A stretch of DNA of 64,000 bases from RPQJ01 sp963706755 (GCA_963706755.1 CAVPNH010000011.1:1-64000); one strand, 5' to 3'; counted from the first letter of the stretch, positions 43,722 through 53,324 are shown. Numbers and translations are program-made. Notes: generated by a model from the sequence alone, not told the origin.

Positions 43722-45674
43722 GTGGAACGGATGCTCCTCGTCATCGTCCTTGCGCCACTCGCGGCGGCCATCGTCTCGGGGCTCTTCGGCCGGTGGATCG
43801 GTCGCGCGGGTGCGCACACGCTCACCATCCTGGGCGTGGCGACCTCGTTCGTGCTCTCGGCCGGCGTGTTGTGGGACTCCCTGCACGGGGCCCCGGTCTT
43901 CGACGGTGCGGTCTACACCTGGCTCGTGAGCGACGGGGTCCACATGGAGGTCGGGTTCCTGATCGACCGCCTGAGCGCGCTCATGATGGTGGTCGTCACG
44001 TTCGTCTCGCTGATGGTCCACGTCTACACCATCGGCTACATGCACGAGGACCCGGGCTACACCCGGTTCTTCAGTTACATCTCGCTGTTCACGTTCGCGA
44101 TGCTGATGCTCGTGATGTCGAACAACCTGCTGCAGCTCTTCTTCGGCTGGGAAGGGGTGGGGCTCGTCTCCTACCTGCTCATCGGCTTCTGGTACACGCG
44201 GCCCTCGGCGATCTTCGCGAACCTGAAGGCGTTCGTGGTGAACCGCGTCGGCGACTTCGGCTTCCTGCTCGGGATCGCCGGCATCGTGTACCTGACGGGC
44301 TCGCTTCACTACGCCGATGTCTTCGGCAAGGCGGAGGGCATCGCCGCCACGACCTTCGAGCTGATCCCAGGCACGCCGTGGTCGGCGGCGACCGTCATCT
44401 GCATCTGCCTGTTCGTGGGCGCGATGGGCAAGTCGGCACAGGTGCCGCTGCACGTCTGGTTGCCCGACTCCATGGAAGGCCCGACGCCGATCTCGGCGCT
44501 GATTCACGCCGCGACCATGGTCACGGCGGGCATCTTCATGGTGGCGCGGATGTCGCCGCTCTTCGAGCATTCGGAGACGGCGCTCAGCTTCGTGCTCGTG
44601 ATCGGCGCCACGACGGCGCTGTTCATGGGCCTGCTCGGTATCGTCGCCAACGACATCAAGCGGGTGATCGCATATTCGACGCTGTCGCAGCTTGGCTACA
44701 TGACGGTGGCGCTCGGAGCCTCGGCGTACGCGGGAGCGATCTTCCACCTGATGACGCATGCATTCTTCAAGGCACTGCTGTTCCTGGCCGCCGGCTCGGT
44801 CATCATCGCGATGCACCACGAACAGGACATGCGAAAGATGGGCGGCCTGCGGAAATACATGCCGATCACCTACTGGACGGCGCTGATCGGGGCGTTTGCG
44901 CTGATAGGGTTTCCGGGTTTCTCGGGCTTCTTCTCCAAGGACGCGCTGATCGAGGCGGTGCACGTCTCGACCATTCCGGGAGCGGGCTACGCCTACTGGT
45001 GCGTACTACTTGGCGTGTTCGTTACCGCGTTCTATACGTTCCGGATGATGTTCATGACGTTCCACGGGAAGGAGCGCATGGACGAGCACACGCGCGAGCA
45101 CTTGCACGAGAGCCCTTGGGTGGTGACGCTGCCACTGGTGCTGCTTGCGATTCCGTCGGTCATCGCGGGCTGGCCGGACATAGGTCCGCTGCTGTTCGGT
45201 GACTTCTTCCAGGGCGCTATCTACGTGACACCCGGCCACGACGTGCTGATGCACCTCAAGGGGGAGTTCCATGGCCCGGCGGCGTTCGTTGTGCACGGGA
45301 TCAAGGGCCCCGCAGTCTGGCTTGCGCTGGCAGGTGTGCTGACGGCCTGGTACCTGTACCTGAAGCGCCCGGAGCTGGCCACAATGGTTCGCGAGAAGTC
45401 CGGTGCTCTCTACACGCTGCTCGAGAACAAATTCTACTTCGACGCGTTCAACGAGAAAGTGATCGCGGCCGGCGCCCGCGGCCTCGGCGCCGCGCTCTGG
45501 CGCGGGGGCGACGAGGCGATCATCGACGGCGCCGCGGTCAACGGCTCGGCACGCCTGGTGGGCTGGATCGCCGGCGCAGTGCGCGGCATTCAGAGCGGCT
45601 ACCTGTACCACTATGCCTTCGCGACGATCATCGGCCTTTCGGCGTTGCTCGCGTGGCTCCTGTGGCGAGGCTGA
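43722..45674 (+). CDS. nuoL: NADH-quinone oxidoreductase subunit L
   Basis: NuoL (650 residues, GTG 43722) is the distal antiporter-like proton pump. The helices and signatures are complete: GFLIDRLSALMMVVVTFVSL, LLQLFFGWEGVGLVSYLLIG with the key Glu, MGKSAQVPLHVWLPDSMEGP with the key Lys, PISALIHAATMVTAGIFMVA and HAFFKALLFLAAGSVI. The C-terminal ~120 residues form the lateral helix and last membrane anchor (FATIIGLSALLAWLLW). Confidence 0.98.
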   Translation: MERMLLVIVLAPLAAAIVSGLFGRWIGRAGAHTLTILGVATSFVLSAGVLWDSLHGAPVFDGAVYTWLVSDGVHMEVGFLIDRLSALMMVVVTFVSLMVHVYTIGYMHEDPGYTRFFSYISLFTFAMLMLVMSNNLLQLFFGWEGVGLVSYLLIGFWYTRPSAIFANLKAFVVNRVGDFGFLLGIAGIVYLTGSLHYADVFGKAEGIAATTFELIPGTPWSAATVICICLFVGAMGKSAQVPLHVWLPDSMEGPTPISALIHAATMVTAGIFMVARMSPLFEHSETALSFVLVIGATTALFMGLLGIVANDIKRVIAYSTLSQLGYMTVALGASAYAGAIFHLMTHAFFKALLFLAAGSVIIAMHHEQDMRKMGGLRKYMPITYWTALIGAFALIGFPGFSGFFSKDALIEAVHVSTIPGAGYAYWCVLLGVFVTAFYTFRMMFMTFHGKERMDEHTREHLHESPWVVTLPLVLLAIPSVIAGWPDIGPLLFGDFFQGAIYVTPGHDVLMHLKGEFHGPAAFVVHGIKGPAVWLALAGVLTAWYLYLKRPELATMVREKSGALYTLLENKFYFDAFNEKVIAAGARGLGAALWRGGDEAIIDGAAVNGSARLVGWIAGAVRGIQSGYLYHYAFATIIGLSALLAWLLWRG

Positions 45675-45677
45675 CCC

Positions 45678-47192
45678 ATGCAGGCTGACTGGCCCGTGCT
45701 GAGCGTTCTCGTGTGGCTGCCGATCGCGGCGGGCCTCGTGCTGCTCACGATCGGGGATCGCAGCCCCGGATTCGGCCGGTGGCTGGGCCTCGCGGCCTCG
45801 GTGGTGACCTTCGTCGCGAGCGTCGTGCTGTGGCGCGACTTCGACCGCGGCGTGGCCGCGATGCAGTTCGTCGAGCGCGAACCCTGGATCGGGGCATTCA
45901 ACGCCTGGTATCACCTGGGCGTGGACGGCATCTCGATGCCGCTCATCGTGCTCACGGCCTTCATTACGCCGCTGGTGTTCATCGCCGGCTGGACCGTGAT
46001 CGAGAAGCGGCCGCTGCAGTATTTCGCCGCCTTCCTCATCCTCGAAGGGCTGATGATCGGCGTATTCGCCGCACTCGACGCGCTGCTCTTCTACGTGCTG
46101 TGGGAGGCGATGCTGATCCCGATGTTCGTGATCATCGGCGTGTGGGGCGGCCCGCGGCGCGTGTATGCGACGATCAAGTTCTTCCTCTACACCTTCCTCG
46201 GCTCGGTGCTGATGCTGGTCGCGCTCATCTACCTGTACCTGAAGGGCGGCAGCTACTCGATCGCCGACCTGCAGGCGATGCCGCTCTCGCTGCGTGAGCA
46301 GACACTCATCTTCCTGGCCTTCCTGGCGGCCTTCGCCGTCAAGGTGCCGATGTGGCCGGTGCACACCTGGCTGCCGGACGCGCACGTCGAGGCGCCGACG
46401 GGCGGCTCGGTGATCCTGGCGGCCATCATGCTGAAGATGGGCGGATACGGCTTCCTGCGCTTCAGCCTGCCCATTGCGCCGGACGCCTGCCGGGAACTCG
46501 ACTGGCTGGTCATCGCAATGTCGCTGACTGCAGTGGTCTACATCGGGTTCGTGGCACTCGTGCAGCAGGACATGAAGAAGCTGATCGCGTACTCGTCGAT
46601 TGCGCACATGGGCTTCGTGACGCTGGGCGCGTTCGCTGCGTTCCAGATCGTCCGCGTCACCGGCAACACGGACGGCGCGGCGATGGGCCTCGACGGCGCG
46701 ATGGTGCAGATGATCTCGCACGGCCTCATCTCGGGCGCGCTCTTCTTCTGCGTGGGCGTGCTCTACGACCGGATGCACAGCCGGCAGATCGGGGACTACG
46801 GCGGCGTGGTCAACACCATGCCGGTCTTCGCTGCGTTCATGGTGCTCTTCGCCATGGCGAACTCCGGCCTGCCCGGCACCTCGGGCTTCGTGGGCGAGTT
46901 CCTGGTGATCCTGTCGAGCTTCCGCGCGAGCTTCTGGTACGCGTTCCTCGCCGCGACCACGCTGATCCTGGGTGCGGCCTACACGCTGTGGCTGGTGAAG
47001 CGCGTGGTATTCGGCCCGGTCGGCAATGACCACGTCGCGCAGCTCACGGACCTGAATGGCCGTGAGTTCCTGGTACTCGGCGTGCTGGCCGTATCCGTGC
47101 TGCTGCTCGGCCTGTGGCCGGCGCCGCTGCTCGACGTGATGCGCCCGACGATCGAGCAGCTCGTCCAGCAGATGATGGTAACGAAGCTCTGA
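45678..47192 (+). CDS. nuoM: NADH-quinone oxidoreductase subunit M
   Basis: NuoM (504 residues, ATG 45678) is the second antiporter-like subunit. Signatures include YHLGVDGISMPLIVLTAFIT, LLFYVLWEAMLIPMFVIIGV with the proton-path Glu, VKVPMWPVHTWLPDAHVEAP with the Lys, and KLIAYSSIAHMGFVTLG. The spacing to nuoL and nuoN is 3 bp each. Confidence 0.98.
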   Translation: MQADWPVLSVLVWLPIAAGLVLLTIGDRSPGFGRWLGLAASVVTFVASVVLWRDFDRGVAAMQFVEREPWIGAFNAWYHLGVDGISMPLIVLTAFITPLVFIAGWTVIEKRPLQYFAAFLILEGLMIGVFAALDALLFYVLWEAMLIPMFVIIGVWGGPRRVYATIKFFLYTFLGSVLMLVALIYLYLKGGSYSIADLQAMPLSLREQTLIFLAFLAAFAVKVPMWPVHTWLPDAHVEAPTGGSVILAAIMLKMGGYGFLRFSLPIAPDACRELDWLVIAMSLTAVVYIGFVALVQQDMKKLIAYSSIAHMGFVTLGAFAAFQIVRVTGNTDGAAMGLDGAMVQMISHGLISGALFFCVGVLYDRMHSRQIGDYGGVVNTMPVFAAFMVLFAMANSGLPGTSGFVGEFLVILSSFRASFWYAFLAATTLILGAAYTLWLVKRVVFGPVGNDHVAQLTDLNGREFLVLGVLAVSVLLLGLWPAPLLDVMRPTIEQLVQQMMVTKL

Positions 47193-47195
47193 GCC

Positions 47196-48641
47196 ATGAA
47201 CCCCGCAATCATCACCCGCTTCGACCTCATGCTGGCAGCGCCGGAGATCGTACTGCTGTCGGCTACCTGCGTCATCCTGCTCGCCGACCTGTTCCTGGAT
47301 GAGCGCCAGAGGTGGCTGACGTTCGCGCTTTCGCTCGCGGCGCTGGCCGGGACGGCGTGGGTGGTCGCGAGGACCGGTCTCGACGTGCGTACGGTCGGTT
47401 GGTCCGGCACGTACGTGTCGGATCCGCTCGGCAGCCTGCTCAAGCTCGTGGCCAGCGGCGCGGTGGCGGTGGCGTTCCTGTACGCCTACGGCTACCTGCA
47501 GAAGCGCGGCCTGCTCAAGGGCGAGTACTTCGTCCTCGGGCTTTTCGCACTGCTCGGGATCATGGTGCTCGTCTCGGCGAACAGCCTCGTAACGATCTAC
47601 CTGGGGGTCGAGCTTCTCGCCCTCTCGATGTACGCGATGGTGGCCTTCCACCGGGAATCCGGCGATGCGGCCGAGGCTGCGATCAAGTACTTCGTCCTGG
47701 GCTCGATTGCCTCCGGGTCGCTGCTCTACGGAATTTCGATGATCTACGGTGTCACGGGCACGCTGGAACTCGGCAAGGTCAGCCAGGCAGTGACGACCCT
47801 CGGACCGAACCAGATCGGCCTGCTGTTCGGGCTCGCATTCGTCATCGTCGGCGTCGCGTTCAAGTTCGGCGCGGTGCCGTTTCACATGTGGGTGCCGGAC
47901 GTCTATCACGGCGCGCCGACGCCGGTGACGCTGTTCCTGAGTTCGGCGCCGAAGCTCGCGTCGTTCGCGCTGGCCTTCAGGCTGCTGGCGGAGGGGCTCG
48001 GCGGCCTGCACTCCGGATGGCAGGACATGCTGGTGGTCGTGTCGGTGCTCTCGATGGCGCTCGGCAATGTCGTGGCGATCGCGCAGACGAACCTGAAGCG
48101 GATGCTGGCGTACTCCACGATCTCGCACGTCGGCTTCATCCTGCTCGGGATCCTTGCCGGCACGAGCGAGGGCTACCAGTCGGCGCTCTACTACACGATC
48201 ACTTACGTCATCATGTCGCTCGGCGGGTTCGGCGTGATCATCCTGCTGTCGCGCGCCGGCTTCGAGGCCGACCGCCTCGAGGACTTCAAGGGCCTGAGTG
48301 CGCGCAGCCCCTGGTTTGCAGCTGTGATGCTGATGCTCATGTTCAGCATGGCAGGCGTGCCGCCGTTCGTAGGCTTCTGGGCAAAACTGGCGGTGATCCA
48401 GTCCGTGCTGCACATCGGGGCACTGTGGCTGGCCGTCGTGGCGGTCGTGTTCTCGGTCATCGGGGCGTACTACTACCTGCGCGTCGTGAAGCTCATGTAC
48501 TTCGACGAGCCCGACGAGCGGCGCGCGCTCGAGGGTGGCGGGGCATTCAGGTTCTTGTTGAGCCTGAACGGGCTTGCGGTGCTGGTGCTGGGCCTGTATC
48601 CGGGCCTGATGCTGGCGCTGTGTGCTAGGGTACTTCCATAG
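47196..48641 (+). CDS. nuoN: NADH-quinone oxidoreductase subunit N
   Basis: NuoN (481 residues, ATG 47196) is the third antiporter-like subunit and ends the nuo operon. Visible signatures are TIYLGVELLALSMYAMVAFH, FKFGAVPFHMWVPDVYHGAP, KRMLAYSTISHVGFILLGIL and AGVPPFVGFWAKLAVIQSVL. The frame is intact. The next gene begins 19 bp downstream. Confidence 0.98.
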   Translation: MNPAIITRFDLMLAAPEIVLLSATCVILLADLFLDERQRWLTFALSLAALAGTAWVVARTGLDVRTVGWSGTYVSDPLGSLLKLVASGAVAVAFLYAYGYLQKRGLLKGEYFVLGLFALLGIMVLVSANSLVTIYLGVELLALSMYAMVAFHRESGDAAEAAIKYFVLGSIASGSLLYGISMIYGVTGTLELGKVSQAVTTLGPNQIGLLFGLAFVIVGVAFKFGAVPFHMWVPDVYHGAPTPVTLFLSSAPKLASFALAFRLLAEGLGGLHSGWQDMLVVVSVLSMALGNVVAIAQTNLKRMLAYSTISHVGFILLGILAGTSEGYQSALYYTITYVIMSLGGFGVIILLSRAGFEADRLEDFKGLSARSPWFAAVMLMLMFSMAGVPPFVGFWAKLAVIQSVLHIGALWLAVVAVVFSVIGAYYYLRVVKLMYFDEPDERRALEGGGAFRFLLSLNGLAVLVLGLYPGLMLALCARVLP

Positions 48642-48660
48642 GGCCAGGGGCCCACTGGAG

Positions 48661-49173
48661 ATGAATATGCGTTCAAAGTTGATCCTATTCGCTGCAGCGG
48701 TACTTTTCACGTTCGCCGCGGCGGCGACGGAAGTCGCGGCCGCTCCCGAAGTGCAGGGGTCCGCGACCCCTGCGTCCCCACCGGTGGCCCAGCAGCCTGC
48801 TGCTGTCACGGAGACCCCCGAGGCACCCGCCACTCCGGTCGCAGCTGCCGAGGCGGCTTCGGCCCCTGCGACGGCTGGCGTTGCCGTGCCGGCAGAGACC
48901 GCGTCGGCCGAGGCTGCGGGCACCCAGCCGACCACGCTGAAACTGGCGACCGGGGCCCCGCCGGCTGATTTCCATCCGCCTGCCGGCTATCGAGCCGTCA
49001 AGAGCGGCCTCGAGACCATCTACTGCACGAGCTACACGCCGATCGGGTCGAGAATGTCGCAGAAAGTATGCATGAGCCGGGAGCAGGTGGAGGCGCTGCT
49101 CCGTCAGGAGGAGGAAACACGGCGGGATTTGCGGAAGGGGGGCGGATGTACGGGCGCGTGCGGCGGCGGCTGA
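48661..49173 (+). CDS. Small secreted hypothetical protein with Ala/Pro linker and Cys-containing C-terminus
   Basis: From ATG 48661 the 170-residue protein has a signal peptide (RSKLILFAAAVLFTFAAAAT), then about 85 residues almost all Ala, Pro, Thr, Val and Glu, and a compact C-terminal part: GYRAVKSGLETIYCTSYTPI, GSRMSQKVCMSREQVEALL and a Gly/Cys-rich end (GGGCTGACGGG). The Cys-x-many-G-S-x-M/R-x-x-K-x-C-M pattern resembles small secreted proteins common in Xanthomonadales-like genomes, but I do not know a function. Only 19 bp separate it from nuoN, so it is probably read from the nuo promoter. The earlier in-frame start at 48622 lies inside nuoN. Confidence 0.7.
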   Translation: MNMRSKLILFAAAVLFTFAAAATEVAAAPEVQGSATPASPPVAQQPAAVTETPEAPATPVAAAEAASAPATAGVAVPAETASAEAAGTQPTTLKLATGAPPADFHPPAGYRAVKSGLETIYCTSYTPIGSRMSQKVCMSREQVEALLRQEEETRRDLRKGGGCTGACGGG

Positions 49174-49254
49174 CTCTGCCGCCGACCGGCTAAGGCTGGA
49201 ATCCAGTCGTGGTTTGTGTTCGCCAGGTAGCCCACGTATAATTTCCGGCTCGAT

Positions 49255-49322
<68 letters not shown>

Positions 49323-49331
<9 letters not shown>

Positions 49332-49354
49332 TCGAATCGAAGCAGACGGCCCCT
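49323..49354. repeat. Left copy of a 32-nt direct repeat (tRNA-fMet 3' tail plus terminator arm)
   Basis: The 32 nt starting ccgctaccatcgaatcgaag are identical at 53363-53394. This copy includes the last 9 nt of the tRNA. With the right copy it brackets 49355-53362, about 4 kb with five genes. It is the arrangement expected of attL/attR after insertion at a tRNA end, but no integrase lies between the copies. Confidence 0.7.
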
Positions 49355-49370
49355 TTGGGGCCGTTCTGTT
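49346..49370 (+). terminator. Rho-independent terminator after tRNA-fMet
   Basis: The stem acggcccc/ggggccgt with a ttt loop (49346-49364) is followed by tctgtt. The same hairpin recurs at 53385-53405 with a different loop. Confidence 0.8.
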
Positions 49371-49408
49371 GTGAGGCCTTGAGATTGACCGCGGGGCCGC
49401 ATGCAGCA

Positions 49409-49915
49409 CTACGGTTTCCAGCCCCTGTGCGCGTCATGAGCGGGCTGCGTGGAGTGCTTGCGCGGTGCCGCCAATTCCGCCAGCCACTGGAACCACTCAG
49501 CCCACGTCGGTTGCGACTGCTCCGCCCTGACGGTCGCGACCCACACATCGAGCTTGCGCCAGAGCATGACCACCATGCCACCGGCCAGCTGTTCGACGAT
49601 GTCGTAATCGGCGATTCGACGAAACACAAGCAGTCCCATCGTCTCGAACGATGTATTGATGATGACGGCGGCGCGTTCGTATTCCGGACCGCGCTGCCTG
49701 AGTTCGTCAGCCTGGCAATGGTCGGGTAGCCTCCGCACGAGTGTCACCGCGTCGGCGAGGTCCACGCTGTAAAACGTACGCATCAATTCGGCCGCGATGA
49801 CATCCCGCCGCTGCTTCCGATATTCCGATAACTGGAACAGCCCGAAAGCAATACCGCCGACGACAGCCAGTGCGCTGAAGATGTCGGCATAGTTGGCAGC
49901 TTGTTCCAGCGTCAC
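49409..49915 (-). CDS. Hypothetical membrane-anchored protein
   Basis: The 168-residue protein begins NYADIFSALAVVGGIAFGLFQLSEYRKQRRD, a single N-terminal membrane helix followed by a basic cytoplasmic start (too long to be a signal peptide and without a cleavage site). The soluble part is helical and acidic/basic mixed: AAELMRTFYSVDLADAVTLV, INTSFETMGLLVFRRIADYD, MVVMLWRKLDVWVATVRAE. The layout resembles DUF4760-type proteins, but I cannot assign it. It points toward tRNA-fMet and is divergent from the CBS gene. Confidence 0.7.
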   Translation of the reverse strand: MTLEQAANYADIFSALAVVGGIAFGLFQLSEYRKQRRDVIAAELMRTFYSVDLADAVTLVRRLPDHCQADELRQRGPEYERAAVIINTSFETMGLLVFRRIADYDIVEQLAGGMVVMLWRKLDVWVATVRAEQSQPTWAEWFQWLAELAAPRKHSTQPAHDAHRGWKP

Positions 49916-50028
49916 GGTTTGCCTTCGATAACCCCGGTTTCACGGGCCTGATTCGGCAAGAATAGCCGAACCGGCGCAGCCATGCGCCGATGGACCCGGT
50001 CTGCGCCGTCCTTTTCGATGTTTGCCCG

Positions 50029-50039
50029 CCCCCCCCCCC
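50029..50039. repeat. Homopolymer of 11 C
   Basis: A run of 11 C lies between the divergent hypothetical gene (start 49915) and the CBS-domain gene (start 50182). Runs of this kind slip readily and can change promoter spacing, but no promoter elements around it are clear. Confidence 0.6.
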
Positions 50040-50181
50040 AGGCAAGCGATGAATCAGGCCACGCCCGCGTGTCATTTCGTCTGGCGGCAGGTTCGGGCAC
50101 GGCAAGCCCTCATTCCGCGATGTGCGCTTTCTTGCGCAAACTGTCGTGGGAGCGGGGCGCGACCCCGCGGAGGTTACCCAT

Positions 50182-50595
50182 ATGCAGATTCTCTCGATCC
50201 CCACTGTCCGCATGTACATGGACACCGAGACGCACGCGCTGTCTGCCGACGACGACATTCTGGTCGCGGTGCGCCGCCTCCTTGACGAAGGTGTCACGGG
50301 CGCTCCGGTGGTCGACGACCAGGGGCACGTGGTCGGCAATCTGTCGGAGTACGATTGCCTCCGGCTCCTGGCCGAAGGCCGCGGCGGCGACATGCCCCGC
50401 GGGCGCGTCCGCGATTTCATGGCCACCACGTTCACGGCGGTACCGCCCACCATGGACGTTTACTACGTGGCAGGGATGTTTCTGACCGATCCGGCGAACC
50501 GCCGATTCATGGTCATGGAAGGTCAGCGCCTGGTTGGTGTGGTCACCCGCAAGGACATCCTGCGGGCCGTCCAGGCGGGCCTCAAGGACAGCTGA
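50182..50595 (+). CDS. CBS-domain pair protein
   Basis: The 137-residue protein starts at ATG 50182 with a strong ribosome site (gcggagg, 8 bp upstream). Two CBS domains fill it: residues about 15-65 (ADDDILVAVRRLLDEGVTGA, then PVVDDQGHVVGNLSEYDCLR) and 80-135 (FTAVPPTMDVYYVAGMFLTD, then RRFMVMEGQRLVGVVTRKDI). CBS pairs sense adenosyl ligands and act as stress or energy sensors; stand-alone pairs like this have no fixed partner. No downstream gene is close on the same strand. Confidence 0.88.
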   Translation: MQILSIPTVRMYMDTETHALSADDDILVAVRRLLDEGVTGAPVVDDQGHVVGNLSEYDCLRLLAEGRGGDMPRGRVRDFMATTFTAVPPTMDVYYVAGMFLTDPANRRFMVMEGQRLVGVVTRKDILRAVQAGLKDS

Positions 50596-50686
50596 CTACC
50601 GCGGCCCCTCGCCACGCCGCGGGCTGGTCAAAGCGTTCGAGATCAGGCGGCGTCCACCGGTCATCCTGCGCTGGCGAAGACGGAAC

Positions 50687-50878
50687 CTAGTGCGGTCCGA
50701 CTTCCTGAAGCATGGCGAGCGCGATGCGGCGCTGCCGTTGGCGCTCCTGATCCGGGAGGCTCTTGGCCTCGTCTATGATTTCGTTGACGCGATCAAAGAT
50801 CGCATCACCTTGGCCGCGATGATTGACAGCGGCGGTCCATGCCTCGCGGAGCATCGCGTCGGTCACGTTGGTTTGCAT
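50687..50878 (-). CDS. Small hypothetical helical protein
   Basis: From ATG 50878 the 63-residue frame reads TNVTDAMLREAWTAAVNHRG and FDRVNEIIDEAKSLPDQER, ending LAMLQEVGPH. Composition is that of a folded helical protein and codon use is like its neighbours. I do not recognise it. The stretch 50879-51268 ahead of the acyltransferase shows no other gene. Confidence 0.5.
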   Translation of the reverse strand: MQTNVTDAMLREAWTAAVNHRGQGDAIFDRVNEIIDEAKSLPDQERQRQRRIALAMLQEVGPH

Positions 50879-51268
50879 TGCCCAAGTGTACGGGGTTGCG
50901 CTCAAGGACTGTGAGCCGAAGCGTGACGCAGTCATGCAGTTTCGTTGGCCGCAGCCGGCATGACCCACCCGACCGACCCGGCCCGCGTCGGCACCGGCGG
51001 GCGTAGGCCCGAGGCAGGCTCAGGGGGCGAACCGGCGATTGACATGACGTCGAGCCAACAAGCGGCGTTGGCAGGAAGAGCAAAGCCTGACAGCAGCACT
51101 CCCCTCCACTTGTACCAATTGCCGCCGCTCCCTGTTGGTGAGTCTATACCGCCTCACGCGGCGGATTGCCGGACGCGGACGCGGCCGAACCAAGGCACGA
51201 CTGCCAATGTCCCGTATCCCCACCGCCCGGCCATGGGGCGCAAACTGACAGAGAAAGGGAGAAAAGCC

Positions 51269-52708
51269 ATGGGTATCGCGATACCGATGCTCGACCTGAT
51301 GTTCTTCCTGACGGAGAACCAGGACAACCCGAGGCACGTCGGTGCCGTGCTCATCTTCGAGCGGCCGCGCCACGGTGGCGCCCGTGTCGTGCACAGGATT
51401 ATCGACGCCTATCGGCATGCCGCTCCGGTGCCGCCCTTCAATCGCATTCCAGTGTTTCGCAGGGCGGGTCTGCCCGAGTGGCGCGAGGTCAACCGCCTCG
51501 ACATGAACTGGCATGTCCAGCACCGGACGCTGCCGGCGCCGGGCTCGGACGCGCAACTGGACGAGCTTGTCGCCGAACTGCACGAGCCGATGCTCGAGCG
51601 GAACCGCCCGGGTTGGAGGGTGTACGTCATCGAGGGCCTGGAGCGGAATCGGTTCGCCATCTTCATCAAGGTCCATCACTCTCTGGTGGATGGCGAGTCC
51701 GGCATCGCCCTGGTCCATCGTTCGCTGTCTCGATCGCCACGGGACAGGCGTATCCGTACCGTCATCGCGACGAGCCTTCCGGCCCCGGCCCAAACGAGCC
51801 CCAGGGACCTGCTTACGCGTCTCGGGCACGAGGTGCGGAAGGCCGCGCGAACGGCCATGTCGATCGGCTGGGGATCGGAGCGCCTGCTCGAGGAAAGCCT
51901 GGCGGGACTGCGCGGATTCTCGAGCGAAGAGATTCGTCCGTTCACCGCACCGCTGACCCCGATGAACGAGCCGATCCGCAACGCGAGGGCAATCGTGCAC
52001 ACGGTCTTGCCGCTGGGGGCAATGAAGACCGCCGCGCGGGCCTCGGGAGCGACGCTGAACGATGTTGCGCTCTGCGTGCTCGACGCGGGCATGAACCGTT
52101 ACCTGCGCAGCATTGGCCGATCAGCCGAGCGTGCGCTCGTCGCCGTCTGTCCTGTCTCGCTGCAGGACCGGGAGATCAAGCAGGCAACCACGGAGGTCTC
52201 CATATTCTGGACACCGCTCGGCACGCCCTCCGCAACGATCGGCCGACGCATGCGCCAGGTGATCGCCAATACCCGCGAGGCCAAGAAGCGCATTCGGACG
52301 CTGCCGCGGGACGTGGCCTACGCGTATGCGGTGCTCACCTTCGCGATCGGGGAAACGCTCGCGCTCGTCCCGCGCGGCTCCGCGGACTATTTGCTGCCGT
52401 CCAACGTCCTGATCTCGAACGTGCGCGGCCCGAGCGAGCCGCTGTACTTGAGCGGGGCGCGGCTCGAAGCGCTCTGCCCGGTGTCCACCCTGATTTCGGG
52501 GATGGGCCTCAATATCACGTTCATGTCATACGCCGGGCAGGTCGTGATCGGATTCACCGCCAACGCTTCCGCGCTGCCCGAGGCGGCCCGCCTTGCACGC
52601 TACACACGCGAAGCGTTTGCGGCGCTCGACCGGCACACTCGCCGGGCGCGGATGGGCGGCCCGACCGGTGCGGGACGCCGGATCACGCACAAGTCGCGAG
52701 CACGGTGA
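51269..52708 (+). CDS. Wax ester synthase/diacylglycerol acyltransferase (WS/DGAT)
   Basis: The 479-residue enzyme (ATG 51269, ribosome site gagaaagggagaa) joins acyl-CoA to fatty alcohols or diacylglycerol to make wax esters or triacylglycerol. The N-terminal WES-type domain has PMLDLMFFLTENQDNPRHVG and the catalytic HHSLVDG at residues 136-142. The C-terminal domain has VCPVSLQDRE and the ISNVRGPSEPLYL motif near residue 393, where NVRGP is diagnostic. It fits with the phasin-like and acyl-CoA ligase genes in this region and suggests neutral-lipid storage. Confidence 0.93.
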   Translation: MGIAIPMLDLMFFLTENQDNPRHVGAVLIFERPRHGGARVVHRIIDAYRHAAPVPPFNRIPVFRRAGLPEWREVNRLDMNWHVQHRTLPAPGSDAQLDELVAELHEPMLERNRPGWRVYVIEGLERNRFAIFIKVHHSLVDGESGIALVHRSLSRSPRDRRIRTVIATSLPAPAQTSPRDLLTRLGHEVRKAARTAMSIGWGSERLLEESLAGLRGFSSEEIRPFTAPLTPMNEPIRNARAIVHTVLPLGAMKTAARASGATLNDVALCVLDAGMNRYLRSIGRSAERALVAVCPVSLQDREIKQATTEVSIFWTPLGTPSATIGRRMRQVIANTREAKKRIRTLPRDVAYAYAVLTFAIGETLALVPRGSADYLLPSNVLISNVRGPSEPLYLSGARLEALCPVSTLISGMGLNITFMSYAGQVVIGFTANASALPEAARLARYTREAFAALDRHTRRARMGGPTGAGRRITHKSRAR

Positions 52709-52784
52709 TGTTCTCGGCACGCTCCGTAGTCCAGAGCCTGCGCGCGGCGATAACGCTGCCTCGTGGCCGATTCAGGAGATGTAC

Positions 52785-53117
52785 ATGAAGGAGACTCGCA
52801 AGCCCGTGCGCAAGCCGCGCACCCCGGCCGTGACCAAGCCCGCAGCCAAGCCGGCCTCCGCGACGGGCAAAGCTGCCGTCCGTAAGAAGGCCTCGGCGGT
52901 GCTCCCGCAGACGACGCGACCGTCCCCGGACGACGACCACGAGGAGCTGGTCCGCGTGGCGGCCTATTTCCGCGCGGAGCGCCGCGGGTTCGTGCGCGGC
53001 TGCGAACTGGAGGATTGGCTGTCCGCCGAGGCTGAGGTGCGTGCAGGCACGGGGTTCCCGGGCGGAGCGCCGCAGCCGACCGGGCAGCGCCGACGAGTGA
53101 AGGATAGGAAGGCCTGA
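52785..53117 (+). CDS. DUF2934-domain small basic protein
   Basis: The 110-residue protein (ATG 52785; ATG 52779 also possible) starts with a lysine, proline and alanine-rich histone-like stretch (KPVRKPRTPAVTKPAAKPAS). From residue about 50 it has a DUF2934-like motif: LVRVAAYFRAERRGFVRGCE followed by LEDWLSAEAEV. The function of DUF2934 is unknown; such proteins are frequent next to stress and lipid genes. It follows the WS/DGAT gene by 76 bp and is probably cotranscribed. Confidence 0.75.
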   Translation: MKETRKPVRKPRTPAVTKPAAKPASATGKAAVRKKASAVLPQTTRPSPDDDHEELVRVAAYFRAERRGFVRGCELEDWLSAEAEVRAGTGFPGGAPQPTGQRRRVKDRKA

Positions 53118-53324
53118 CGGTCTGATCCGCTGGCAATGGGAGTCGGAATCGGGCGTTTGTGCGGCATCGTCGCTCCATCATTGCCCTGACCAGGGTGCAC
53201 CGAGCTTTCCGCCTTCTCCTGGTGGGACGGCTGATCGTCCAAGGCACCGATGCGCCAGTCGGGTTGCGCCGGAGGGCCGATCAAATCGACGCGCAGGGCG
53301 AGGCGAGGCCTTACTTCAACTCGG

